Shown here one piece after another: positions 29,391 through 37,787 of a DNA stretch of 64,000 nucleotides. The stretch spans positions 1-64,000 of IMG/VR virus record IMGVR_UViG_3300035698_024184. One strand, 5' to 3'. The notes beneath the pieces are model-generated. The model was given only the letters and a program-made list of their open reading frames with translations, was not told the DNA's origin and did not search any database. How positions within the stretch are numbered: position 1 is the first letter of the stretch; the number at the start of each line of letters is the position of its first letter. Both the position numbers and the translations under genes were made by a program. The DNA is from a virus.

Positions 29391-30374
29391 TTACCCTTTC
29401 AAATGAATTAACACTTTATCTAAAGTACACTCTTTTTCACCAATATCAGGTCGCCATCGTATAAACCTAGGATGTCGAATACTAAAACAACCATTTTTCT
29501 TTTCATTAACTTCTTGACCTCGAATTTCAAAACATTCAAACAATAGATTCTCTTTATTCTGAGTAATATATGTCCTTATATTATCATCCATTCCAGAACA
29601 TTTTCCTAATTCTATCACTAAATCTTTATCATAAACTCCAAATTTTATAGCACCTACTAATCCCTCATATTTACCTTTTTTAGCTGGCATAAAACCAATA
29701 CAAAATACATCTAAATCACACACTTGTTTAGCTTTATACCATCCTTTTCCATAAACTGCCTTAGAATCCTTTATCATTCCACCTTCATATCCTTCATCCA
29801 TCATCCCTCTACAAATACCCAACAACCCTTCCGAATGATCGAATTCTGTATACTGAGTAGATACATGGAAATGCCCATAAGCCTTTTCATCAATAATTTG
29901 TAGTTCCTCATAGAATTTCTCTAAATATTTTCGCCTCTCAAATTCAGGAAAGCCTCTTAAATCACACCCCTTAAAGAAAAGAATGTCAAACATTACCCAA
30001 TGTAAAAATCCAAACTTTTTCTGCCGTTCAACTGCCTTTTCAGCAGAACATCCCATTATTGTAGTTACATCTTTAGAAGATTTCTTTTCACCTGCAATAA
30101 TTTCACCCTCAACAATAGTACCAATCCAATTTGATAAATCTAATCCAGTAATATGAGATACTCGATCTGTTTTTTCAACAAATTCATTTGTAATAACAGA
30201 AACCCTACGACTTTGTAGGACATTTGTTTCCCCAATAATTAGTCGATATCTAGCTCCATCATATTTTAATTCAACTAGCATATCGGGATTTTTCCATATC
30301 TTTGAATCTAACTGGTCAATACTACCACCCTTAGCTTTAGCAAAAGCTAATTTTTGTGTATCAATAATTAACAT
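29391..30374 (-). CDS. ATP-dependent DNA ligase
   Basis: 327 residues. Nucleotidyltransferase motif I VELKYDGARYR with Lys37 as AMP-bound lysine, motif III-like GTIVEGEI, motif IV EGGMIKD and motif V near YKAKQVCD. It closes nicks in phage DNA. ATG 30374 with GAAAGGTAG. Size fits small phage ligases with an OB domain. Confidence 0.85.
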   Translation of the reverse strand: MLIIDTQKLAFAKAKGGSIDQLDSKIWKNPDMLVELKYDGARYRLIIGETNVLQSRRVSVITNEFVEKTDRVSHITGLDLSNWIGTIVEGEIIAGEKKSSKDVTTIMGCSAEKAVERQKKFGFLHWVMFDILFFKGCDLRGFPEFERRKYLEKFYEELQIIDEKAYGHFHVSTQYTEFDHSEGLLGICRGMMDEGYEGGMIKDSKAVYGKGWYKAKQVCDLDVFCIGFMPAKKGKYEGLVGAIKFGVYDKDLVIELGKCSGMDDNIRTYITQNKENLLFECFEIRGQEVNEKKNGCFSIRHPRFIRWRPDIGEKECTLDKVLIHLKG

Positions 30375-30384
30375 TTTCTACCTT

Positions 30385-31275
30385 TCATATCTTTATAGTA
30401 TACAAACTCTTTAAATTACGAAATTTATTTCCCAATCCCATTCCACAACCAATAATAAATGCCTCTACTGGTACTTTCCATCCCGCCCATTTTTGCTCCT
30501 TATTTTTTCTAACCAAAGAACAAACTTGTATATCCTCAGAGGAAAGTATAGACCTAATAAACTCAATTGTATTTCCTGTATCTACAATATCATCCAATAT
30601 TAAAACAGCATCATTTTTATCTACCTCTAAATCTAATGGATAAGTTAATTCAGGAGTTTTAATTGCCTGAACATCTTTTTCATAAGATGAAACACCTATA
30701 AACCCATAATCAAATTCAAATTTAAAATATTCCATTATCTTAAATGCAAACCAAACTCCTCCTTTTAATGGAATTATAATTTTTACAGGCTGTTTTATAT
30801 TACCATAACAAATATTTATATATTCACTTAATTTTTTAATACGATCTTCCACTTCACGTGCAGTTTTAAATAACTCTAAATTAGAAATATTTTCTTTTTT
30901 TGGATGATAATGCCCACCATCATCAACTTTCATACCACCGTCTAAAATTAATACTTCATCTACAGCTTTCTTCCAATCACCCCTATATCCAACTCCACGA
31001 TCATCAATATAAGCAATCGCCACAGGCTTATCAGCCTCAATAATACCAGTATAAGGTAACTGATGTTCTTTCATAAATTCTTTAATTATATCTACATGCT
31101 TTTTATTAATCGTTCCCCAATAAGTAGAATTTCGACAAGAATGAATCCAAATTTCAAATCCAGCCTTAATTAATCTCTCCAATCCTTCTTTAACTCCTGG
31201 TTCTAAAGAACCAACATCAGGAAATTTATGCTGACATATTGTACCATCAAAATCAATACAAACTACTTTACTCAT
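30385..31275 (-). CDS. HAD-like phosphatase fused to phosphoribosyltransferase
   Basis: ATG 31275 (GGAG upstream; TAATG overlap with the metalloprotease gene). Residues 1-125: HAD fold with VVCIDFDGTI (DxD at 8-10), IHSCRN (Thr/Ser motif) and YIDDRGVG (acidic motif). Residues 160-236: PRTase with a PLKGGVWFA PP-loop at 169-177 and VLILDDIVDTGNT (PRPP motif) at 224-236, as in hypoxanthine/xanthine-guanine transferases. The two halves together could first dephosphorylate and then phosphoribosylate (or reverse) a base or nucleotide. An unusual fusion in a phage; substrates unknown. Confidence 0.75.
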   Translation of the reverse strand: MSKVVCIDFDGTICQHKFPDVGSLEPGVKEGLERLIKAGFEIWIHSCRNSTYWGTINKKHVDIIKEFMKEHQLPYTGIIEADKPVAIAYIDDRGVGYRGDWKKAVDEVLILDGGMKVDDGGHYHPKKENISNLELFKTAREVEDRIKKLSEYINICYGNIKQPVKIIIPLKGGVWFAFKIMEYFKFEFDYGFIGVSSYEKDVQAIKTPELTYPLDLEVDKNDAVLILDDIVDTGNTIEFIRSILSSEDIQVCSLVRKNKEQKWAGWKVPVEAFIIGCGMGLGNKFRNLKSLYTIKI

Positions 31276-32060
31276 TATACTAACTCCGTTTGACACTGTT
31301 TTTGTAACCAATGTGATACCATATCACAAATTTTTCCTTCACCAATTCGTTGCTCTACAGTATAATCCTTAGTACCCAATAACAAATGAGATAACTCATG
31401 GCTAATAACAGAAGAATAACGAAACAACCATTGAAAATCTTCCATAATAGGAACAAACCCTTGAGAATCCACAGGAATAGCAGGAATTAAATTCCAATCA
31501 ATAAACTTTCTATTAATATAAATACGCTTATCACATACCATCATAATAATATTATCTATTTTCTTTTTATTTTTTATTTGTTTTTCTGAACAACTAACAT
31601 TTAAACTAATAGTATTTGTAATATCTCCAACTACAATTTGATCTATATCATATTCACATTTAGCTAATTCTTTAATTACTGTCTTAAAAAATTCACATAT
31701 TCGATTTTCTCGATCATTTAATGGCCCTCGATTACTAATAGTCAACTTTTCTTTTGGAACTCGAATATCACTTATATCAATTCCTTTTGGATGGTTTTTT
31801 AATAATTTTCTCTGAACATCACCAGAAATAATAATAACATCATATCCTAATTCTCGTAATAAACTTACTTTAAATAATTGACTAGAAATATAATAATCTA
31901 ATCCAAATATAAATATATCCTTCTTCATTAAATCATCCCAAGTATACTCACTAGTATCATCTATATTAAAAATATTTATTTCTTGAGATAAAGTGTGTAA
32001 TATATCTTTTTGACTCATCAATCCAATATCCAAATTAGAATCTTCATTCTTTCCAGCCAT
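31275..32060 (-). CDS. HExxH metalloprotease-like protein (C-terminal part behind TAG)
   Basis: From ATG 32060 the product has 261 residues; HELSH at 221-225 is a zinc-protease motif in a SSVISHELSHLLLG helix. The frame actually continues upstream without a stop to TAG 32142-32144, coding DRYLTEEELQKLVKFGLKSG, then FNKVYDE. No ribosome site precedes ATG 32060. The N-terminal part otherwise has no recognised motif. It shares its frame with the GHKL ATPase, so one long protein of 584 residues would form by TAG readthrough. Confidence 0.6.
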   Translation of the reverse strand: MAGKNEDSNLDIGLMSQKDILHTLSQEINIFNIDDTSEYTWDDLMKKDIFIFGLDYYISSQLFKVSLLRELGYDVIIISGDVQRKLLKNHPKGIDISDIRVPKEKLTISNRGPLNDRENRICEFFKTVIKELAKCEYDIDQIVVGDITNTISLNVSCSEKQIKNKKKIDNIIMMVCDKRIYINRKFIDWNLIPAIPVDSQGFVPIMEDFQWLFRYSSVISHELSHLLLGTKDYTVEQRIGEGKICDMVSHWLQKQCQTELV

Positions 32061-32141
32061 TTCATCATATACTTTATTAAATCCTGATTTAAGCCCAAAT
32101 TTTACTAATTTTTGTAACTCTTCTTCAGTTAAATATCTATC

Positions 32142-33029
32142 CTAAGTTTCTAACCATCGAGAAATAGATTTCGAACTTCCTTCTTTTAATACTTTTTTAC
32201 ATAATAGTACTGCTTCCGTATGGATATGCCGCAACAACCCCTCATAAGCATAATTTTGAATAAATTCCTTTCTATCAGGACATCTTAATCGAACTAACTT
32301 ATCTGTTATATGAATAATGCCCTCTAATTTATACCCTGTTAGTTCTTTTACATATCTATATTGATAATATAACTTTATGCTACCATATACAGCGGGTGTT
32401 ATAGCTCCCACTCCCCAATCAGTTTTAAAATTATATTGAATTTTAGTTTCATTACCATAAAATGCTGGTATAGAATCATGCCAATTTTTAATTTCTAAAA
32501 GCTTATAATCTTCTTCCATTTCACGATAATATACCTTAAAAGGCACATATTTAGCTAACATATATACGCGATCACGAAATTTATAAACCTCAAAATTTTC
32601 TTTTAAACAACTTAATATTAAAACAAAACCCTTTGAAACTTTACCTTCACTTTCATTAACAACATCTAATCGTTGTTCCTCAAACATTTTAGCCACATCA
32701 AATTCTGCTTTTCGATTTTTACTTTCCACAGTAATAAAATCAGAAATACACATTCCAGAAAAGAAACCCATTCCAAATGGGTTCTCTTCTTCAACTTCCT
32801 TTCCCCAATCAGAACGACTCTGAATAAACAATACACTTAGATCATCACAACCACATCCATCATCATAAAAACGAACATGTTCCTTTGTTAACTCAACATA
32901 CAATTCAGTTGCTTTAGCACGTTGAGCATTCTGAAACGCTTCATCAACAAATGAATACGGATCTGCAAACGTATCTAAAGTATTTTTCATATGTTTCAAA
33001 ACATCCACTGACACTTCAATTTTTCTCAT
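32142..33029 (-). CDS. GHKL (Hsp90-like) ATPase
   Basis: 295 residues from ATG 33029. N box DEAFQNAQRA at 29-38, G1 box YDDGCGCDD at 55-63 and G2 box ENPFGMGFFSG at 82-92 define the GHKL ATP-binding fold (Hsp90, MutL, MORC type). The C-terminal half is beta-rich transducer-like. It ends at TAG 32142, in frame with the metalloprotease. GHKL ATPases occur in several defence and ubiquitin-related gene sets; the role here is inferred from operon position only. Confidence 0.75.
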   Translation of the reverse strand: MRKIEVSVDVLKHMKNTLDTFADPYSFVDEAFQNAQRAKATELYVELTKEHVRFYDDGCGCDDLSVLFIQSRSDWGKEVEEENPFGMGFFSGMCISDFITVESKNRKAEFDVAKMFEEQRLDVVNESEGKVSKGFVLILSCLKENFEVYKFRDRVYMLAKYVPFKVYYREMEEDYKLLEIKNWHDSIPAFYGNETKIQYNFKTDWGVGAITPAVYGSIKLYYQYRYVKELTGYKLEGIIHITDKLVRLRCPDRKEFIQNYAYEGLLRHIHTEAVLLCKKVLKEGSSKSISRWLET

Positions 33030-33044
33030 CACAATACTCTATTA

Positions 33045-33695
33045 TTAAATAGTGTTATCAATACAATCTAAACTCAAAATATTAAATTCTACATCCTTTT
33101 TAATAGGAAATCCTCTTAAATATTTTACAAACTGGGATACCATTATTCCCGCCACAATATTTGCACAATATATAGTACTTTTCGCTGTACAAGGAGCCTC
33201 ATAAGCATCTTCTTTTTTAAATAAGGTGTTAGAATAAAAAGGCTCGTCATTTACCACCGTAAGTACTCGACATATTTCTGCTGCCATACGTCCATCACAC
33301 CAAAATGGTAAAAGTCCTCCAATCTCACCCCAAATTTGTGCTCTTGTTTCAATAGAGTCCACACAACAAAATACTCTATCATTAAACTCTATTTTGTCCA
33401 TTGAAAATGGTATTTCAAAAGTTTGAATACAACAATTAGGATTAAATTGACTACACATCTCTTTTGTCGCATGAGTTTTATATTTATCTAAATCTTCAAC
33501 CTTATATCCTTGTGGACCTAAATTTTCAACATTTACTTTATCAAAATCAACTAATTGAATTTTATCCACCCCCATTATAACCAATTGTAAAGCAACTTGT
33601 CGCCCAATAGCACCAACTCCAATAATAGTAACACTATTAGTCTGTAATTGTTCTTGTGTTACTAATCCCGAATACCTAGAACCTCTATCTAGCAT
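33045..33695 (-). CDS. ThiF/E1-like adenylyltransferase
   Basis: ATG 33695 with AAGGAG 6 nt upstream; overlaps the JAMM gene end. IIGVGAIGRQVAL with GxGxxG at 26-31, the acidic VDFDKV strand end at ~49-53, then catalytic-region cysteines (APCTAKSTIYCAN; C169, C177). E1-like enzymes adenylate the C-terminal Gly of a ubiquitin-like protein and usually pass it to a cysteine. At 216 residues it is a minimal ThiF-like E1. It is paired with the Gly-Gly protein at 35274. Confidence 0.85.
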   Translation of the reverse strand: MLDRGSRYSGLVTQEQLQTNSVTIIGVGAIGRQVALQLVIMGVDKIQLVDFDKVNVENLGPQGYKVEDLDKYKTHATKEMCSQFNPNCCIQTFEIPFSMDKIEFNDRVFCCVDSIETRAQIWGEIGGLLPFWCDGRMAAEICRVLTVVNDEPFYSNTLFKKEDAYEAPCTAKSTIYCANIVAGIMVSQFVKYLRGFPIKKDVEFNILSLDCIDNTI

Positions 33696-34488
33696 ATCCA
33701 ACTCCTTGTTCTCTCCGAAATTCTCTATACCAATATGCTTTTGATGCCCGATCTAATCCATTAAAATCAATCATCAACTCATTTAAATATATATGAAACA
33801 CTTCATCTTCTTCCCACATTAGTTCATCGTTAATAGTACCTAAATTACTTTGAAAATTACCGCAAAAATTCGGAACACCCCCATTAAGATAAGAATAATT
33901 AGTAACGTTTGATTCAACATTTTCTTCAAATTCTTGATCCCAAACCACTTTATCTATAGAACCAGTAATCTCTTTAGTTATTTTTATTGGAATACAAAAA
34001 TCTTTCTGTAACGAAGAATTTATTTTCAAACGACAATACCCTCTCTTTAACTCATCATTTAAAATACACATAACCGCCCAATCTGATTTTCCAAAAACAC
34101 GTTTAAATGTTTCTTCATCAATAAAACTAGGATTAGTATTCATACCAGGATGAGTATGTATCCAAATTCGACTTATTTGACAAATTTGTCTACCCTCAGA
34201 TATTTGTTGAGCATAAAAATCAGCAATAGCCTCATCATCAAACTTAATTGAAGACAAACCAACTTCTTGTTTTACAATAGCTATATCTTTAACATATAAC
34301 ACATCTTTAATATCAGTAATACCAAAACCACTAACTTCATTAGGGCTTTTATTATACATATACATCATTTTAGCCCAAGCACTTTTACTAAATCGCAAAA
34401 CTGGAGGTTGTAATTTAAATAATGGCTTACTTTTAATATTAAAATTTTTATACTCACGTATCTTATTTATCACATTCTTCTTAATCAT
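33685..34488 (-). CDS. JAB/JAMM-domain protease
   Basis: Start ATG 34488 (TTGGAG upstream). E51, then H111-T-H113-P, S121 and D124 give the exact JAMM pattern (HxH-x7-S-x2-D plus upstream Glu), as in RadC/Rpn11-like metal deubiquitinases. The C-terminal ~120 residues are additional, with Trp/Phe-rich acidic helices. It should cleave the ubiquitin-like protein from its targets or process its precursor. Gene order Ubl-E2-JAMM-E1 fits a conjugation operon. Confidence 0.85.
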   Translation of the reverse strand: MIKKNVINKIREYKNFNIKSKPLFKLQPPVLRFSKSAWAKMMYMYNKSPNEVSGFGITDIKDVLYVKDIAIVKQEVGLSSIKFDDEAIADFYAQQISEGRQICQISRIWIHTHPGMNTNPSFIDEETFKRVFGKSDWAVMCILNDELKRGYCRLKINSSLQKDFCIPIKITKEITGSIDKVVWDQEFEENVESNVTNYSYLNGGVPNFCGNFQSNLGTINDELMWEEDEVFHIYLNELMIDFNGLDRASKAYWYREFRREQGVGYAR

Positions 34489-34502
34489 TTTTAACTCCAA
34501 AT

Positions 34503-35204
34503 TTAATCAATATATTTCCCTAAAGAACTATAATTAGAATAACTCCTATGACCATTAGTACTATATGTTTGTAACATCAATTCTAAAGCAATTATAAAAC
34601 TATCAAATTGTAACTCTCTTAAATTCTTCTGTATCATCGCACTACTATATCCAAAACACACCTCTCCGTCTGAATCCGTAAAAGGATGACAACAAAAAGA
34701 AGTATTATGTTTTTGTGAAAATAAAGTTACCCCCCCGATAAATAAATTTCGTACCTCAATAAAAACGTCAAAAACTCCAAAATTAATTTGCCTATCTTCA
34801 CCCCTAAATACAATATCACTCGTTTCAAAAATCATTTTCTTTTCAGAAAATCGAACAACATGACTTTTACGAAGTAACATCAAACTATCAACAAAACGTG
34901 TCTTATTTGGAAAAATAGCTTGACATTTTTGAAAAACTGGTTTAAATTGGTCAAAATAACAATTTTTCTCGAATTTTATTAATTGCATAAGACAAGATTG
35001 AAGTTTTGTCAAAGTTTTTACTTCTTCTATCTTTCCAATGCCCTTTTTAAACTTTTCCAATAACATCAAATTATGCTCTATATCTACTTTCTGCTCAAAT
35101 TGTATCCGAAAATACCTACTATAAGCGAAACAAAGTCCATTCCAATTTCTTTCAACAAAATCTTCACAATTTTTTCGATTAGTAACAACTACTCCTTGAC
35201 TCAT
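34503..35204 (-). CDS. E2-like ubiquitin-conjugating-fold protein
   Basis: Start ATG 35204 (MSQGVVVTNRKN) with GGAG upstream; 233 residues. The region HPFTDSDGEVCFG at 173-185 matches the E2 catalytic segment (HP...G.(I/V)C), with Cys183 as the likely thioester residue, preceded by a strand block (DVFIEVRNLFIGGVTLFS). The N-terminal ~110 residues are helical and unfamiliar. Similar to the E2-like partner of phage/plasmid JAB-ThiF operons (PRTRC-B-type). Family call rests on the motif and operon. Confidence 0.65.
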   Translation of the reverse strand: MSQGVVVTNRKNCEDFVERNWNGLCFAYSRYFRIQFEQKVDIEHNLMLLEKFKKGIGKIEEVKTLTKLQSCLMQLIKFEKNCYFDQFKPVFQKCQAIFPNKTRFVDSLMLLRKSHVVRFSEKKMIFETSDIVFRGEDRQINFGVFDVFIEVRNLFIGGVTLFSQKHNTSFCCHPFTDSDGEVCFGYSSAMIQKNLRELQFDSFIIALELMLQTYSTNGHRSYSNYSSLGKYID

Positions 35205-35226
35205 TATATTACTCCAAAATAAAACA

Positions 35227-35262
35227 AGTATAGTAGATAGATTTAACACTATCTACTATACT
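35227..35262 (-). terminator. 14-bp perfect hairpin between Ubl and E2-like genes
   Basis: AGTATAGTAGATAG at 35227-35240 pairs perfectly with CTATCTACTATACT at 35249-35262 around an 8-nt loop; on the minus strand TGTTTTATTTT follows. It could be a leaky terminator or processing site that makes the Ubl more abundant than the enzymes. Confidence 0.65.
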
Positions 35263-35273
35263 CTTCCTTTTTA

Positions 35274-35489
35274 TTAACCACCATCAATATCTTTAGGTGA
35301 ACATACAACACAATCCTTATCTTTCAAAATTGCAGTTGCAATAACAGGCCTACCATTTACACGAATCACAAAACGAATATGCGACTCACCAATTTGAGCT
35401 TCTAAAAAAGCATTAACAGTAGTTCTTGCCTTAATAGTAACTTCCTCAGCATACCCTGTTCCATCATTATTAATATACGTTACTTTCAT
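35274..35489 (-). CDS. Ubiquitin-like protein ending in Gly-Gly (71 aa)
   Basis: ATG 35489 with GGAG upstream. MKVTYINNDGTGYAEEVTIK starts a beta-grasp pattern of the MoaD/ThiS/Ubl type: strand, strand, helix (VNAFLEAQIGE), strands IRFVIRVNGRPV and KDKDCVV. It ends in DIDGG; the last two residues (70-71) are Gly-Gly directly before TAA, the mature ubiquitin-like C-terminus. Upstream of E2-like, JAMM and E1 genes. Two Cys (60, 63) are unusual. A sulphur-carrier role is the main alternative. Confidence 0.85.
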   Translation of the reverse strand: MKVTYINNDGTGYAEEVTIKARTTVNAFLEAQIGESHIRFVIRVNGRPVIATAILKDKDCVVCSPKDIDGG

Positions 35490-35589
35490 CTATAAACTCC
35501 AATTAAATTCTACAATTTTACTACATATTATCACAATTACTACTACCTTTTTTATTATATTATTATTATTTCATTATACACAAACCTTT

Positions 35590-36135
35590 CTACACATTAC
35601 CATATGTAAACATACCTCTAACTTGATCGTAAGCACCAACTCTTGCCGCAAATTCAACAATACCATTTAAAACACAAAAAACATAATATTTATATTTTAC
35701 TATAACACAATCTTGATATTCATCTCCAACTTTTAACTTTTGATTAATACGAATACTAATCAAAGATTCTTCCATACCCTCATCAATTAACTCAATCGCT
35801 TCTTCAATAGAATACCCCTGTAAACTTTTCACCCAATTTTTAAATTTATCTGATTCAACAGATATAGGAATCCCTCCCTCTTGTACATCATATAAAACAT
35901 TTAATAATTCTGCTACTTCATATACAGATACAGAAGTACCTGGATACATATACAAAGGAGCCTTATTACCTTCCAATTCAAGATAAGACCCATAAATATA
36001 ATAATTATGAGCTAATCGTACCCCTTCAATGATATCTACATCATCAATAACTTTTTGAAATGAACTTAAAAACCAATGTAATCCTTTAATAGTTTCCCAA
36101 TCAAGACTTGTTCTATGCTTTTTACCAATCATCAT
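35590..36135 (-). CDS. Hypothetical protein (181 aa) upstream of the ubiquitin-like gene
   Basis: ATG 36135 with GGAG. Mixed alpha/beta: LDWETIKGLHWFLSSFQKVI, an Asp/Glu-rich helix (YSIEEAIELIDEGMEESL). No family recognised. Possibly in the same transcript as the Ubl operon; an ~80-bp AT-rich gap separates them. Confidence 0.5.
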   Translation of the reverse strand: MMIGKKHRTSLDWETIKGLHWFLSSFQKVIDDVDIIEGVRLAHNYYIYGSYLELEGNKAPLYMYPGTSVSVYEVAELLNVLYDVQEGGIPISVESDKFKNWVKSLQGYSIEEAIELIDEGMEESLISIRINQKLKVGDEYQDCVIVKYKYYVFCVLNGIVEFAARVGAYDQVRGMFTYGNV

Positions 36136-36174
36136 AATACTCCATTTAACTAATGACAAATAACACTTAATAAA

Positions 36175-37083
36175 TTAAAAAATATCTGGTTTTAACTGTT
36201 TTATTTTTTGATAGCATAATTTCTGTAATAAATTAAACTTTATTTCAGGGTTCCTGAACTTTTTAACAAAATTCCAACATTCCTCTGATACCAAATCATG
36301 GTAAACTGTATGTAGCAGGCGGAGTATATGCTTGCTCTCCCACCCTCCGGTTGTATTGACTATCTTAACATAGGTTTTTTCTACCAATGCTCCAGTACAA
36401 TAACAATTAACAATATCCTGTTCTGTTGTTTTTCCACCTTGCATCTTCGGAGCACCCATTGTTTTATCATGTAATTCCTGAAATTCAGACTTTACTATTT
36501 TTGCCCATGTTTGTCGTCCATACTTATTATAATAGTCGTAATTTTTAATTACTACACCTTCGCCTGTTCCCTGTCCGTCCTGTATAAGAAAAACATTTCT
36601 CTCTAATTGATGATAAAATTGCTCTTCAGTACCATTTTGAAAACTGCATAAAACAGGAATAAAATCAAGATTAAACTCTTCTAATAATTGCTTATAAACA
36701 CTATAAGGAATATATTCTAAACTCCTATTATTAACATTTATATCAAGAGTAACATCGAATATATAAAATTTATTCCAAGTATCATCTCTATAAGTTTTAA
36801 GGCTATGTCTAACTAAAAACTCACCAAATAACCTATGTGTCGGGTGTTTCTGTAGATATTCTTTTATGTTTTTCTGTTGTTGTATATAAGTCTTAAAACC
36901 AATATTGTCAAGATTGTCAATTAAATGCCTTGTCCGACTGCCACATTGTACTTCACCCTGGTCCAGCCAAACAGAGCCATTGGTTCCATCTATTTTCGGC
37001 ATCAATACACATTCCCCTATTTCTATACCCTCTACCTCAGAAGTCCCCCATCTTTCTATATGTTGATATTTAGCAAACTCCAC
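36175..37083 (-). CDS. RNA ligase, Rnl2-type
   Basis: 302 residues from GTG 37083 with AAAGG. Motif I KIDGTNG with Lys30 (AMP acceptor), motif III FGEFLV and YIFDV, motif IV EGVVIKN and motif V AKIVK. RNA ligases of this class seal nicks in RNA duplexes, for instance in tRNA repair. It lies 12 kb from a second RNA-ligase-like gene. Confidence 0.8.
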   Translation of the reverse strand: MEFAKYQHIERWGTSEVEGIEIGECVLMPKIDGTNGSVWLDQGEVQCGSRTRHLIDNLDNIGFKTYIQQQKNIKEYLQKHPTHRLFGEFLVRHSLKTYRDDTWNKFYIFDVTLDINVNNRSLEYIPYSVYKQLLEEFNLDFIPVLCSFQNGTEEQFYHQLERNVFLIQDGQGTGEGVVIKNYDYYNKYGRQTWAKIVKSEFQELHDKTMGAPKMQGGKTTEQDIVNCYCTGALVEKTYVKIVNTTGGWESKHILRLLHTVYHDLVSEECWNFVKKFRNPEIKFNLLQKLCYQKIKQLKPDIF

Positions 37084-37128
37084 ATTATACCTTTCATATT
37101 AAAAATTACAATTTTTATCAAGCATAAA

Positions 37129-37338
37129 TTATCCATATATTTTTGCTTTTTCTAACTTTCTTATTAGTATTTCTTTAGCTTGAGGCCAACTTCCATCAAA
37201 AATACTTTCATAATAACATTTATCAAAATCAGCATTAAGCCATAAATTTGAAAATTCTTTAAGAATTTCTTTAACTAACTCTATATCATCACTTTCAAGA
37301 GCTTCTTTTCTTAAATCAAATAATTTACAAAAATTCAT
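37129..37338 (-). CDS. Hypothetical protein (69 aa)
   Basis: ATG 37338. Helical: LFDLRKEALESDDIELVKEI, then PQAKEILIRKLEKAKIYG. It is the first gene after the repeated promoter at 37379-37439. Function unknown. Confidence 0.55.
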   Translation of the reverse strand: MNFCKLFDLRKEALESDDIELVKEILKEFSNLWLNADFDKCYYESIFDGSWPQAKEILIRKLEKAKIYG

Positions 37339-37378
37339 ATTATATCTTTCATATTAAAATAATTTCAATACATAATAG

Positions 37379-37439
37379 TATCATTAAATACAATTATAAC
37401 ATATCTTCAAAAATTCACAAGTAAAAATTAAATTATTTT
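37379..37439 (-). promoter_or_regulatory. Extended -10 promoter in a 61-bp repeat (copy 2)
   Basis: Identical to 13040-13100. TTGTGA (37420-37415), 16-bp spacer, TGTTATAAT (TATAAT at 37398-37393). It drives the 37129-37338 gene and probably the RNA-ligase/Ubl region. Its upstream end lies in the last codons of the resolvase gene. Confidence 0.75.
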
Positions 37440-37787
37440 CAACAACTTTTCAAAAAAAGCTAAAGAAATAATTGCAACTTGATTACCTGTTTGTTCAAAT
37501 TGTATAATAAACACAGGTTCTTTTAAAGAATCTGTTGCTTCCTGCTCAATCTTTTGTAACATATTTTCACTAACACGAAATGAACTAAAAGAAGTTGTCT
37601 TCGCTTCACATATACATTCCCCAAAATGTACATCACCCTTCATTCCTAATGCTCCAGAAGCAGGTGTTCGTTTACCATTAAATCTATTAGCTAATTCATT
37701 TTCTTGTTTTAAACTCCGTTTTTTAATAGTTTCAATATTACCCCTCGGAACTGGCCTCTTCGGAACATGCTGTTTCGGTCTTGGCAT
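37428..37787 (-). CDS. Holliday-junction-resolvase-like nuclease (119 aa)
   Basis: ATG 37787 with GAGG. SLKQENELANRF, then TPASGALGMKGDVHFGECIC with EAK shows a Hjc-like PD-(D/E)XK site: Glu near the start of the first helix, Asp in MKGDV and ExK in CEAKTT. It would resolve four-way junctions. It overlaps RecA's end by 50 nt, consistent with a recombination role. Confidence 0.65.
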   Translation of the reverse strand: MPRPKQHVPKRPVPRGNIETIKKRSLKQENELANRFNGKRTPASGALGMKGDVHFGECICEAKTTSFSSFRVSENMLQKIEQEATDSLKEPVFIIQFEQTGNQVAIISLAFFEKLLKII

